Source: Planctomycetota bacterium (GTDB taxonomy: Bacteria > Planctomycetota > Phycisphaerae > SM23-33). From it: a stretch of DNA of 64,000 nucleotides. The position numbers and the translations under genes were made by a program. The stretch covers positions 1 to 64,000 of the forward strand of contig JAAAOJ010000045.1 in the NCBI GenBank assembly GCA_009908915.1. The letters are read 5' to 3'. The notes beneath the pieces are model-generated. The model was not told the origin of the DNA and did not search any database. It was given only the letters and a program-made list of their open reading frames with translations. Positions 54,507 to 64,000 of this stretch are shown here, piece after piece; positions within the stretch are counted from its first letter, which is position 1, and each line of letters begins with the position of its first letter.

Positions 54507-57347
54507 TCAATCCAGTCTGCATTTCTTCCGGTACGTCAGGGCTCGCATGATGGCATCCAGGACGTCGTCAAGGTGTTTGCCGACGTCTTGTGCCAGAAAC
54601 CGCAGGACGAAGTATCCACTTTCCTGAAGCAGGGCATCTTTGCGACGGTCGCGGCGGTAGGCACCCGGATCAGCAAGATGCTGATCGCCGTCCAGTTCAA
54701 CTGCCAGTCGTGCCTCCGCACAAAGCAAATCAACCTCCATTCTGCCTCGTCCGTCGAATGGGATGGGCAGGTCGACATTGAGGCGGAACAGCCCCGCCGT
54801 CTCGGGCAACGTTTCCAGGCGACGATAGAGAAACGCCTCTGTGGCGCTGCGAGCCCGCGCCGCTCCGGTGGCGTCCGGTTGATGTTGCCGGGCCGCGGAG
54901 ACAAACAAGTTCGCGAGGGACGTATCCACACCGTCTCGAATGAGCCGTCGCACGCTGGCGGCATAGTCCTGCTTCCAGTGCGGATCGACCGGAAGTGGAA
55001 CACCGACAGGCCAGCCGGACACGGCACTGGCAGGGAGAAGAATGCTGTAGCCGATGGCCTCGTATCCCTTGCATCGTCGGTCGAACATCCTCGACAGCAT
55101 GGGCACGTTCAAATCGGCATAGTCGTAGATCCGGACTTCTCGTTTCTGGTCATGCAGGCGGTGCAATCGACCGGCGTACTGGGCGACCGTTCCGCGCCAT
55201 GAGACCGGCAGCGTCAGGAACAACGTGTCTAGCCGGGCATTATCGAAGCCTTCGCCGATGTATCGGCCCGTCGCCAGCAGCACGCGTTGCTCGCTTTCGG
55301 CAATGGCCGCCAGTTGATCCTGGACGGCCTTCAACTGCTTTTTGCCCATGCCGCCCCGCAGGATGACCAGATGTCGGACATCGGGGGCCAGTATCTCCCC
55401 CAGGCGTTCAAGATGCTCCGTGCGCTCGGTGAGCACAATCGGTGACCGACCCTTTTCGACAGCCTGCACGACGTCGTGGCAGATCAACTGGTTGCGGCCT
55501 TCGTCCGCGATGAGTTCGCCATACAGTTGCTGGAACTGAATGCGGGCGTCCGGATCAGCGGTCACAGATGCTTGAAAACCTGTCGGCCGAACATGCACTG
55601 TATGCACGAACGGCCGCGCCCGCGCCTGCTGCTTGGCGTCGACACGGTAGCGCACCGGGCCGCACTGCATGAAGATGATCGGATGGTGGCCGTCCTTTCG
55701 CGCCACGGTGGCCGAGAGACCCGTGACGAATCTCGCCTTTGCGCGACGGGCTACCTGTTCGAAGCTCTGGGCGGACAGGTGGTGGCATTCATCGACAACA
55801 AGATGGCCGTACTCACCGACCCGATCGTCGACCACGCGCTTGCGCACCAGGCTCTGCATGATCGCCACATCCAGAGACCCCGTGGGCTTTTTACGCCCAC
55901 CGCCGATCTTGCCGATGGCCTTGATGGGCAGGCCAAGAAACGTCGTCAGACGCTCCACCCACTGCTCCAGCAGTTGACGCCGATGTACCACGATGAGGGT
56001 GTTGACCCCGCGTTGGGCGATGAGCCAGGCCGCCAGAACGGTCTTTCCGAACGCTGTCGTGGCCGAAAGCACGCCGATGTCGTGGGCAAGCATCGCCTCG
56101 GCGGCGGCCACCTGTTCGGGCCGCAGTTCGCCGTGAAAGGTCACGTCCAACGGTTGCCCTTCGTACCGCTCATCACGCACGATGGGCTTGATCTTGAGGT
56201 CGGACAGAAGCTCGCACAGATCGTCCAGACAGCCGCGGGGAAGCCCGATGTGTTTCGGAAAATCTTCGGCGCAGGCGATGATCCGGGGCTTGTCGTAGGT
56301 GGGCAGGCGCATCGCCTGGGCCTTGTAGAACTCCGGATTCTGAAACGCCGCCAGCCTCAGCAGTCGGTTTCGAAGTCCGGGCGAAAGGTCTTTCTTGGCG
56401 AGGTATATCTGGTCGCCCAGCACCCATTCCATGCTCTCCGGCAACGGCTCGGCGATGGGCGGCTCTTTGCGTCGTCGCGAGGGCGGCGCGAACCACGGGG
56501 CATCCTCATCATCGTCTTCCGGCAGCGCCAGCCGTACGCCCACGATCCGGCCTTTGCCCTCCGCGTCACGGACGATTTCCTCGGCCTGGGCCGCGGTGAC
56601 CTTGCCAATCAACGCCAGGAATGCCCACTGGTCTTCGTACGGCTGGAGGCCCTCATCGAGGAATTCGCTGTTCCCATGCTCGCGCGGGCCCTTTTGGAGC
56701 GGCAGCGCGATCAGGTTCCCGAAGCCGCCTTTGGGCAACGTGTCCTGATTGGGAAAGAACCGGTCGTAGGAATCCAGCCCGATGTCAGGTCGGCGCTCCA
56801 TCGTCTCGGTCAGGATGTGCGCGCCGAGCTTCCTGGCCAGGGTCGCCGCAATGGCCTGAGCGAAGAACATCCAGACGTGTCCGCCATTACCGCTCCGGGA
56901 TCGCTCCATCGCAACCGGCAAGCCGGTCTGGCGGCAGGTCTCCAGGAATGCCGACACGTCCTCCTGCCAGCTTTCCTTGTCGAAATCGGCAGCGAGGAAA
57001 AAGCACGTCTCGTCCTGAAGCATCGGATAGACGCCCATGACGAAGTCCCGCCCCGAACCGTCGCGGCCGGAGAGGTGCCAGCGGATCACGTCATTCGTAA
57101 CTGGCAGAAACCGGCGGTTGGGGCACGCCACACACTTGACGGATCGCTTGTCGCACAGATCTCTGAGCCATTCGTTGGCACATGCGGGCGCGTAGCCGCT
57201 CTTGCCTGTCCTGCGGCTCTCGAATCGACGTGGGTAGACATCCTCGCGCCCCCGAAACAGCGACCGGAACAGGGCGATCTTCGCCTCGGGCGCGGAGTGA
57301 TAGTTTACCTTGGCGAGATGATCTGCCTGGCCGGCATCTTCAATCAT
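54507..57347 (-). CDS. TOTE-type conflict protein: primase-helicase-endonuclease fusion
   Basis: 946 aa in three parts. (1) An N-terminal region with a four-cysteine cluster (C56, C65, C72, C75) and an archaeo-eukaryotic primase domain: FFLAADFD (catalytic D121, D123), SGNGGHVW (H157) and LIALPLQ. (2) An SF2 helicase: TTAFGKT (Walker A, 430-436), VVDECHHL (DEAH-like box), GLSATVARKDG (motif III) and QYAGRLHR (motif VI). (3) A C-terminal Vsr/DUF559-type nuclease: MEVDLLC, AVELDGDQH (E884, D886) and YRRDRRKDALLQ. The primase-helicase core matches proteins annotated as TOTE conflict systems, which combine priming, unwinding and cleavage of DNA and are thought to act against foreign or rival elements. 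All active sites seen are intact, so this is likely functional even though its neighbours are broken. Confidence 0.85.
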   Translation of the reverse strand: MIEDAGQADHLAKVNYHSAPEAKIALFRSLFRGREDVYPRRFESRRTGKSGYAPACANEWLRDLCDKRSVKCVACPNRRFLPVTNDVIRWHLSGRDGSGRDFVMGVYPMLQDETCFFLAADFDKESWQEDVSAFLETCRQTGLPVAMERSRSGNGGHVWMFFAQAIAATLARKLGAHILTETMERRPDIGLDSYDRFFPNQDTLPKGGFGNLIALPLQKGPREHGNSEFLDEGLQPYEDQWAFLALIGKVTAAQAEEIVRDAEGKGRIVGVRLALPEDDDEDAPWFAPPSRRRKEPPIAEPLPESMEWVLGDQIYLAKKDLSPGLRNRLLRLAAFQNPEFYKAQAMRLPTYDKPRIIACAEDFPKHIGLPRGCLDDLCELLSDLKIKPIVRDERYEGQPLDVTFHGELRPEQVAAAEAMLAHDIGVLSATTAFGKTVLAAWLIAQRGVNTLIVVHRRQLLEQWVERLTTFLGLPIKAIGKIGGGRKKPTGSLDVAIMQSLVRKRVVDDRVGEYGHLVVDECHHLSAQSFEQVARRAKARFVTGLSATVARKDGHHPIIFMQCGPVRYRVDAKQQARARPFVHTVHVRPTGFQASVTADPDARIQFQQLYGELIADEGRNQLICHDVVQAVEKGRSPIVLTERTEHLERLGEILAPDVRHLVILRGGMGKKQLKAVQDQLAAIAESEQRVLLATGRYIGEGFDNARLDTLFLTLPVSWRGTVAQYAGRLHRLHDQKREVRIYDYADLNVPMLSRMFDRRCKGYEAIGYSILLPASAVSGWPVGVPLPVDPHWKQDYAASVRRLIRDGVDTSLANLFVSAARQHQPDATGAARARSATEAFLYRRLETLPETAGLFRLNVDLPIPFDGRGRMEVDLLCAEARLAVELDGDQHLADPGAYRRDRRKDALLQESGYFVLRFLAQDVGKHLDDVLDAIMRALTYRKKCRLD

Positions 57348-57378
57348 CCGCGTCCCCCCTGACCAGCGGTGGGATCAA

Positions 57379-57438
57379 CGGCACCTCGCGGTCGTGGTTG
57401 ACGACGGCTTCCTTCCCGATCCAGTTCAACGTCGGCAC
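57379..57438 (-). pseudogene. Remnant of a DNA methyltransferase N-terminus
   Basis: A minus-strand frame between the HTH gene and the large fusion gene encodes VPTLNWIGKEAVVNHDREVP. NWIGKEAV followed by NHxREVP is, as far as I recall, the entry motif of Mod-like adenine-specific methyltransferases that accompany restriction-like systems. After this point the frame loses similarity and stops at 57340. About twenty codons is little evidence, but the motif is distinctive. It suggests that a modification gene once stood here and was deleted. Confidence 0.45.
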
Positions 57439-57686
57439 CAGCGGGCCTTCCGCGTGTTCTTGGTCTTCTTCGGCGCTTCCTTGATGGGTGCGGCTGGCTG
57501 TGGGGGCATCGTGCCAGTCCGCATCCATTCGTCGATGGCGCTCGTCTGGAAGCGCCACTGCTGGCCGATCTTCACGCCAGGCACCTTGCGTGCCCGGGCG
57601 AAGTGATAGAGCGACGAGTTCGACAGCTTCAGGTAGGCCGCCAGCTCGTCAATGGTCATCACATCGTCGGCTTGTTTGCCGGCCAT
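57426..57686 (-). CDS. Excisionase-type helix-turn-helix DNA-binding protein
   Basis: 86 aa. MTIDELAAYLKLSNSSLYHF followed by KVPGVKIGQQWRF and IDEWM is the MerR-like excisionase (HTH_17) fold: helix-turn-helix then a beta wing ending in the GxxWRF strand. A proline- and lysine-rich tail follows. The start at 57686 has AAGGA upstream. It lies just before the large fusion protein in the same orientation; such small HTH genes commonly start or regulate accessory islands or control excision. Confidence 0.85.
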   Translation of the reverse strand: MAGKQADDVMTIDELAAYLKLSNSSLYHFARARKVPGVKIGQQWRFQTSAIDEWMRTGTMPPQPAAPIKEAPKKTKNTRKARWCRR

Positions 57687-58376
57687 GCGCAGTTCCTTTC
57701 CGCTCAGGAAGACAGCCACCCCAGCACCACAAGATGGGCGGCCAGGATCATACGCCATCTGTCAACCACTGTCAAACAATGAAAGCCGCGGATAAGCCGC
57801 AGCGCGGTCGCCGAGCCCCGGCATGTCCTTGGTCGAGCGGCTTGTCGTTGCCCTTGCATGAGTTGCCGTGCTCTTCGAACCTGGTGCGACCAAGGATGCG
57901 GCGATTGCGGTAGGCGCCTTCGCATCAAGAACTTGCGTAGCCTTGGACGCGCTGGGGGGTTGACCAAGCGGAACAGAGATTTTCGGGCGAAAGAGAGATA
58001 TTCCGGGCCGAAACGGGGCGTGCGGGGATGGCGCGCGTCCAAGCGTGCGGCGATGTCGCGGCGGGCAGGGCTCGCAAAACCCTTTGAATACTGGCCGAAA
58101 ACGCGACGGCCCGCCGGGGTGTCGGCGTCCATCGGGTGCGCGATACGTTTCGCTCCGAGGAGCGATTTTTTTGCCTGTCATGCAATGACTGGAGGTTGTA
58201 GTCCTTGAAGCAAAAACGGTCTATGTCAGACAGCCGAATCCGATCACCTCCGCGTTCATGATGATCTATTCTTGCCTGCCAGGTATTGCCGGGGACAGAA
58301 CGGTCTATTCTGATTCCGACAGCATGAAGCCCGCTTTTGTGCTCCCATATATAGTCAGCCGCGATCCTCAAAGAAC
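57687..58376. other. Gene-free region with a strong plus-strand terminator
   Basis: 690 bp without a convincing gene; minus- and plus-strand frames of 110-190 codons are compositionally random, with no domains or start signals. The one clear element is the hairpin with T run at 58151-58172 (listed separately). A direct repeat of ACGGTCTAT occurs near 58217 and 58300. Confidence 0.4.
58151..58172 (+). terminator. Intrinsic terminator, plus strand, no gene upstream
   Basis: CGCTC-CGAG-GAGCG (58151-58164) is followed by ATTTTTTTG. It is a good Rho-independent terminator on the plus strand, although there is no recognised plus-strand gene within the preceding about 3.7 kb. It may end an unannotated small RNA. 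Confidence 0.6.
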
Positions 58377-58866
58377 TTATTGAAAAGGCTCCTCCCAAAG
58401 AGACCCTGGGGCAAGGGGCGACACATGCCTGGACCCCCGTCCTTGCGGCCGACGGAGAAGGCTGTGATAGACTTCCATGCACCTGCGGGCGGCATTCGCC
58501 CAGGTGAGTGACCGAACCTCGGTGCCGCCGTTTTCGCGCAAGGCTTGGTGCAGCGCGGGCCTTGTAAGCGCGGAAACGATCTTGTTGGCCATCTCACCGG
58601 TGTCCCAGAAATCCACCTTCAGTGCGTGCTGGAGGACCTCCGAGACGCCCGACTGCTTGCTGACGATCACCGGTACGTCGTGCGCCAACGCCTCCAGGGG
58701 TGCGATGCCGAACGGCTCCGAGACACTGGGCATCACGTAGAGGTCCGCCATATGGAGGAGCCTTGAGACATCGCGACCATTCAGGGAACCCGTGAGGGTC
58801 ACATGTCGGCCGATGCCCAGCGCTGCGGCCAGTTCCACGACCATGCCGACGAGGTCACCGTTGATC
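58377..58866 (-). pseudogene. C-terminal fragment of a glycosyltransferase paralogous to 34291-35697
   Basis: About 160 codons. LGIGRHVTLTGSLNGRDVSR, then ADLYVMPSVSEPFGIAPLEA, QSGVSEVL and KVDFWDTGEMANKI correspond block by block to the C-terminal donor-binding domain of the GT at 34291-35697 (ADLYVMPSVSEPFGIAPLEA is shared exactly). The N-terminal two thirds are missing. Upstream is the GAPDH stub, so the fragment has no own start. Confidence 0.8.
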
Positions 58867-58927
58867 GATGAAAGCGTCTTGGCAGATCGCTTCGGCGTTC
58901 TTACGCGTAGCCGCGCGCCAGACGAAC

Positions 58928-59112
58928 CTAGCAACCGCTCGGCCACAAAGGATGCACTTCGGATGGAAGCATGTCGTACTTCACCGGGTAGGCGAGCGTC
59001 TTGGCGTCGACACGATGTTGTTGATCCGGACGACATCCAGCCTTCTCTCCAGAGCGATCTTCAGGGTCGCCCGACCGATTCGGCCGAGTCCGTTGATGAT
59101 CATGATGCGCAT
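58928..59112 (-). pseudogene. N-terminal stub of glyceraldehyde-3-phosphate dehydrogenase
   Basis: ATG 59112, after a strong AAGGAG, begins MRIMIINGLGRIGRATLKIA, the NAD-binding entry (xINGFGRIGR) of GAPDH. Then comes VVRINNIV, after which a 1-nt frame change restores DAKTLAYPVKYD, the next GAPDH segment. It ends at a stop at 58928 after about 60 codons instead of 330. A truncated and frameshifted copy; a working gapA is presumably elsewhere. Confidence 0.75.
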
Positions 59113-59159
59113 CCTGAATCTCCTTTCAATGAAAGCACAGCTCTCATCCATAATCGGCT

Positions 59160-59579
59160 CTACGGCGTGCTGCACAAATCCTTTAGGACCGTACCGGTCA
59201 TTTCGGTTCCATGGGCCCGGGCGGCGATGTCGCCGACAGAGATCATCCCCACCGGGATGCCATTCTCATCCTCGACGATCAGCCGGCGGATTCTCTGCTC
59301 CCGCATCCGCTCGGCCACGGTCTCGACCGTGTCTTCCTTGTGACAGAACACCGGATCTGTAGTCATCGCTTCCCGGACGGAAGTCGTCTCGGGGTCCTTT
59401 TCGGCGGCAAGCGCCCGGATGACAATATCCCGGTCGGTAGTCGTGCCGACGACATCGCCGTCCTGTACAACGGCCAGGCATCCGACGTCGTGCTTGTCCA
59501 TCAGCATCGCGGCCTCGGAGAGAGTGGCCCCAGTTTCGATGCGTTCCAGCGTTGCAGTCATGATGTCCTGAATGGTCAT
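59160..59579 (-). CDS. CBS-domain pair protein
   Basis: 139 aa made of two CBS domains (about 1-60 and 70-130): MTIQDIMTATLERIETGATL and LAVVQDGDVVGTTTDRDIV, then VREAMTTDPVFCHKEDTV and RRLIVEDENGIPVGMISVGD. Such stand-alone pairs bind adenine nucleotides (AMP, ATP, NAD) and act as energy sensors or regulate partners. It lies just before the GAPDH stub in the same direction, perhaps once one operon. Confidence 0.88.
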   Translation of the reverse strand: MTIQDIMTATLERIETGATLSEAAMLMDKHDVGCLAVVQDGDVVGTTTDRDIVIRALAAEKDPETTSVREAMTTDPVFCHKEDTVETVAERMREQRIRRLIVEDENGIPVGMISVGDIAARAHGTEMTGTVLKDLCSTP

Positions 59580-59592
59580 GGCCTATTTCCTT

Positions 59593-59904
59593 TCATGTCG
59601 TTTTTATCGATAGAGCCCACGCGTAGTGGGCAACGATGACGATAACCAGAGCGACCATCGCCAAGTAGAAGAACAGCCCCAACGCTAAAGCAGCAGCACT
59701 GGCTTCAGCAGTCTCTCTCGGAGGCTCGACTGGTCTGGCTCGGGGCGGGACTGCAGCGGCGAGGATCAGGGCGAGCACGACACCGATGATCAGGAAGGTC
59801 AGCCAGGGGACTCCCCAGGCGATCGGCCCGACCGGCTCTATCCAGACACCCGCAGCCCAGATCACGAGAAACAGCATCAAGAAGAAAAACAGCAAACCGT
59901 CCAC
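59593..59904 (-). CDS. Small two-helix membrane protein
   Basis: 103 aa from GTG 59904 (or shorter from ATG 59877). Hydrophobic stretches: [20 protein letters not shown] (about 4-22); [19 protein letters not shown] (about 32-50); and a final helix [20 protein letters not shown] (about 78-97). A short proline-rich loop ([12 protein letters not shown]) links them. No family recognised; related short proteins occur widely in bacteria. The gene is divergent from the Fpg/Nei glycosylase with only 42 bp between the starts. Confidence 0.6.
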   Translation of the reverse strand: MDGLLFFFLMLFLVIWAAGVWIEPVGPIAWGVPWLTFLIIGVVLALILAAAVPPRARPVEPPRETAEASAAALALGLFFYLAMVALVIVIVAHYAWALSIKTT

Positions 59905-59946
59905 CGGCGCGGCCGCGGCGCAGTCCGCGTCGACGGGAGAGTTACG

Positions 59947-60729
59947 ATGCCGGAACTGCCGGACGTAGCGGGATTCAAAAAATATCTGGACGCCACGTCG
60001 TTGTATCAGAAGATCCGCACGACGCGGTGCCACGACGACCGGTTCGTCAAGGGCCTCTCGCGGCAGTCGCTTCAGCGGCGACTGAAGGGCACGAAGCTCA
60101 CCGGGTCGCGGCAGTGGGGCAAGTGGCTGTTCGTCGCGCTGAACGCGAAGGGCTATCTCGTGCTGCATTTCGGGATGACCGGCGGGCTGGACTACGGCGC
60201 CGGCGACCCGCCCGAACACGCCCGGCTGGTGCTGCACTTCGACAACGACAAGCGCCTGGCGATCCTCTCCCAGCGGATGATCGGGCGGGCGTCCTGGACG
60301 GACGACATCGAGGCGTTCGGCGAGCAGCACGAGCTCGGCCCCGATGCGCTCGACGTCGATGCCGACCGCTTCGTCGAAATGTTCCAGTCCAAGCGCGGGG
60401 CCGTCAAAAGCGCCCTGATGGACCAGTCGCTCATCGCCGGAATCGGAAACGTCTACTCCGACGAAATATGTTTCCAGGCCCGCATGCATCCCGGCTCGAA
60501 AGTTCCGAAGCTCGGCGAATCGCGGCTCCGCGACCTGCAGAAAGCGATGCGCCGCGTCCTGTCCGTCGCCAGCCGCAAAGGCGGCAACGGGCACAAGGCC
60601 CCGCGAAGCTGGCTGCTGGGCGGGCGGGGCGAGGACTCTCCCTGCCCGCGCTGCGGCGGGAACCTCGACAGCACGAGCATCAACGGGCGGACGTCGTGGT
60701 TCTGCCCGGCCTGCCAGCCCGCACCCTGA
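59947..60729 (+). CDS. Formamidopyrimidine/endonuclease VIII-type DNA glycosylase
   Basis: 260 aa. The catalytic N-terminus MPELPDV (Pro2 nucleophile, Glu3) is present, although the usual MPELPEVE reads PDVA. The helix-two-turn-helix region has [17 protein letters not shown]; a C-terminal zinc finger has CPRCGG and CPAC. It excises oxidised bases and cleaves the abasic site by beta,delta-elimination. The substrate preference (8-oxoG or pyrimidines) cannot be read from sequence. It starts a likely operon with a uracil-DNA glycosylase (frameshifted), polX and ligA. Confidence 0.92.
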   Translation: MPELPDVAGFKKYLDATSLYQKIRTTRCHDDRFVKGLSRQSLQRRLKGTKLTGSRQWGKWLFVALNAKGYLVLHFGMTGGLDYGAGDPPEHARLVLHFDNDKRLAILSQRMIGRASWTDDIEAFGEQHELGPDALDVDADRFVEMFQSKRGAVKSALMDQSLIAGIGNVYSDEICFQARMHPGSKVPKLGESRLRDLQKAMRRVLSVASRKGGNGHKAPRSWLLGGRGEDSPCPRCGGNLDSTSINGRTSWFCPACQPAP

Positions 60730-60742
60730 GGGGGCTGTGCCC

Positions 60743-61304
60743 GTGAACCGCTCCGAGCGAACCCGAAAGCTCCAGCGCCTCGCCCGCGGCATCCGCCGCT
60801 GCCGGAAGTGCCCGCTCCACGCGAGCCGGACCCACGCCGTCCCCGGCGCGGGCGACCCGCACGCCGACGTCCTGTTCGTCGGCGAAGCTGCGGGCAAAGC
60901 CGAGGACCAACAGGGGCGACCGTTCGTCGGGCGATCCGGGAGGTTCCTCGACAAGGTGCTCGCCGACCTCGACCTCGCCCCGCGAGAGGCTGTTCATCAC
61001 CTCGACCGTCAAGTGTCGCCCGCCCGAAAACCGCAACCCGCGCCGGGCCGAGTGCGACACCTGCCGCGACGCCTGGCTGGACGACCAGATCGACTGCGTC
61101 CGCCCGAGGCTCGTCGTTCTGCTCGGGCAGGTCGCCATCCGCGCGGTGACCGGCGAGAGCGGGCGTCTCGCCGAACTCCACGGGCAGAAGCGCCCCCGCG
61201 GCGAAGCCGAGATGCTGCTGACCTATCACCCCACCGCCGCGATGCGATTCCCGCGCGTCGAGCGACGCTTCCGCCGGGACCTGCGCCTCGCCGGGCGCGT
61301 ATGA
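60743..61304 (+). pseudogene. Family-4/5 uracil-DNA glycosylase with a frameshift
   Basis: The first about 78 codons give [16 protein letters not shown] and [20 protein letters not shown], the UDG4/5 motif and cluster-ligand cysteines. After the C-run at 60978-60981 the frame must shift: [32 protein letters not shown], and the active-site block LTYHPTAAMRF to a TGA at 61302-61304. Without the shift the protein turns into random Arg/Pro-rich sequence. Start GTG 60743 has GAGGGGG upstream. Either a true mutation, an assembly error in a homopolymer, or programmed frameshifting. The enzyme would remove uracil from DNA using a 4Fe-4S cluster. Confidence 0.8.
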
Positions 61305-61336
61305 TTCAGTGAGGCGCGCTGCAGCGCCAAACGCCC

Positions 61337-64000
<2,664 letters not shown>

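Noticed and set aside
55476..57362. Plus-strand 628-codon frame
   Set aside because: Antisense to the primase-helicase-nuclease gene, whose motifs fix the coding strand.

Overview
The window reads as one contig from a GC-rich bacterium. A Planctomycetota affiliation, probably in or near the Phycisphaerae, is my inference. It rests on a PEP-CTERM/lamin-tail exported protein, aerotolerance-type (BatA-like) membrane proteins, DUF502 and DUF2203 proteins, HEAT and ABC-export operons, and lysine-rich or acidic low-complexity tails on housekeeping proteins. No rRNA is present to confirm this.

Layout. (1) 250-8000: aspartate kinase with a histone-like lysine tail, then three signalling proteins (a hybrid PAS-HK-REC-HPt kinase, a REC-HPt-HPt regulator whose second HPt lacks its histidine, and a NarX-type PAS kinase). 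(2) 8161-12980: translation block thrS-infC-rpmI-rplT-pheS. infC probably starts at an AUC codon. pheS is preceded by three 61-bp tandem copies of its own start region. (3) 13050-18983 (minus): dprA, an AmmeMemoRadiSam radical-SAM enzyme, a BatA-like membrane protein, a two-domain exported protein and a LOG-family protein. (4) 19140-26021: a tightly coupled operon of an exported/membrane protein, ABC ATPase, ABC permease and HEAT protein. The last codons of the HEAT gene are duplicated just downstream. (5) 26398-33956: DUF2617-like and DUF502 proteins, a decayed CNT nucleoside transporter, an orphan topoisomerase VI B subunit with a lysine-rich N-terminus, an EEP-family phosphatase, DUF2203, truB and a shikimate-kinase-like gene. 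(6) 34291-40638: a glycogen-type cluster (GT4/5 glycosyltransferase, GH57, debranching enzyme) with a membrane protein translationally coupled to it. (7) 40629-45484: DnaJ-type chaperone, metallophosphoesterase, a decayed membrane-protein gene, a lone rpmH, and gpmI with a diverged duplicate of its 3' end. (8) 46618-50357 (minus): tRNA-Glu, tRNA-Lys and the classic rpsB-tsf-pyrH-frr block. (9) 50618-53729: an AraC regulator and a URO-D-family enzyme that meet head to head without room for promoters, then the PEP-CTERM protein. (10) 53943-59112: a decayed accessory island. It holds a large TOTE-type primase-helicase-nuclease protein, a small HTH gene, and fragments of an AbiEii toxin, a DNA methyltransferase, GAPDH and a glycosyltransferase. 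(11) 59160-64000: CBS protein, small membrane protein, then a base-excision-repair operon: Fpg/Nei glycosylase, family-4/5 uracil-DNA glycosylase (frameshifted), PolX-PHP polymerase and NAD-dependent ligase (cut by the window end).

Two themes stand out. One is the accessory island around the primase-helicase-endonuclease fusion, a probable DNA-targeting conflict/defence protein whose usual partners have been lost or cut down. The other is repeated short tandem duplication at gene edges (pheS 5', HEAT gene 3', gpmI 3', upstream of GH57), at different stages of divergence, which suggests a recurrent local process in this genome.
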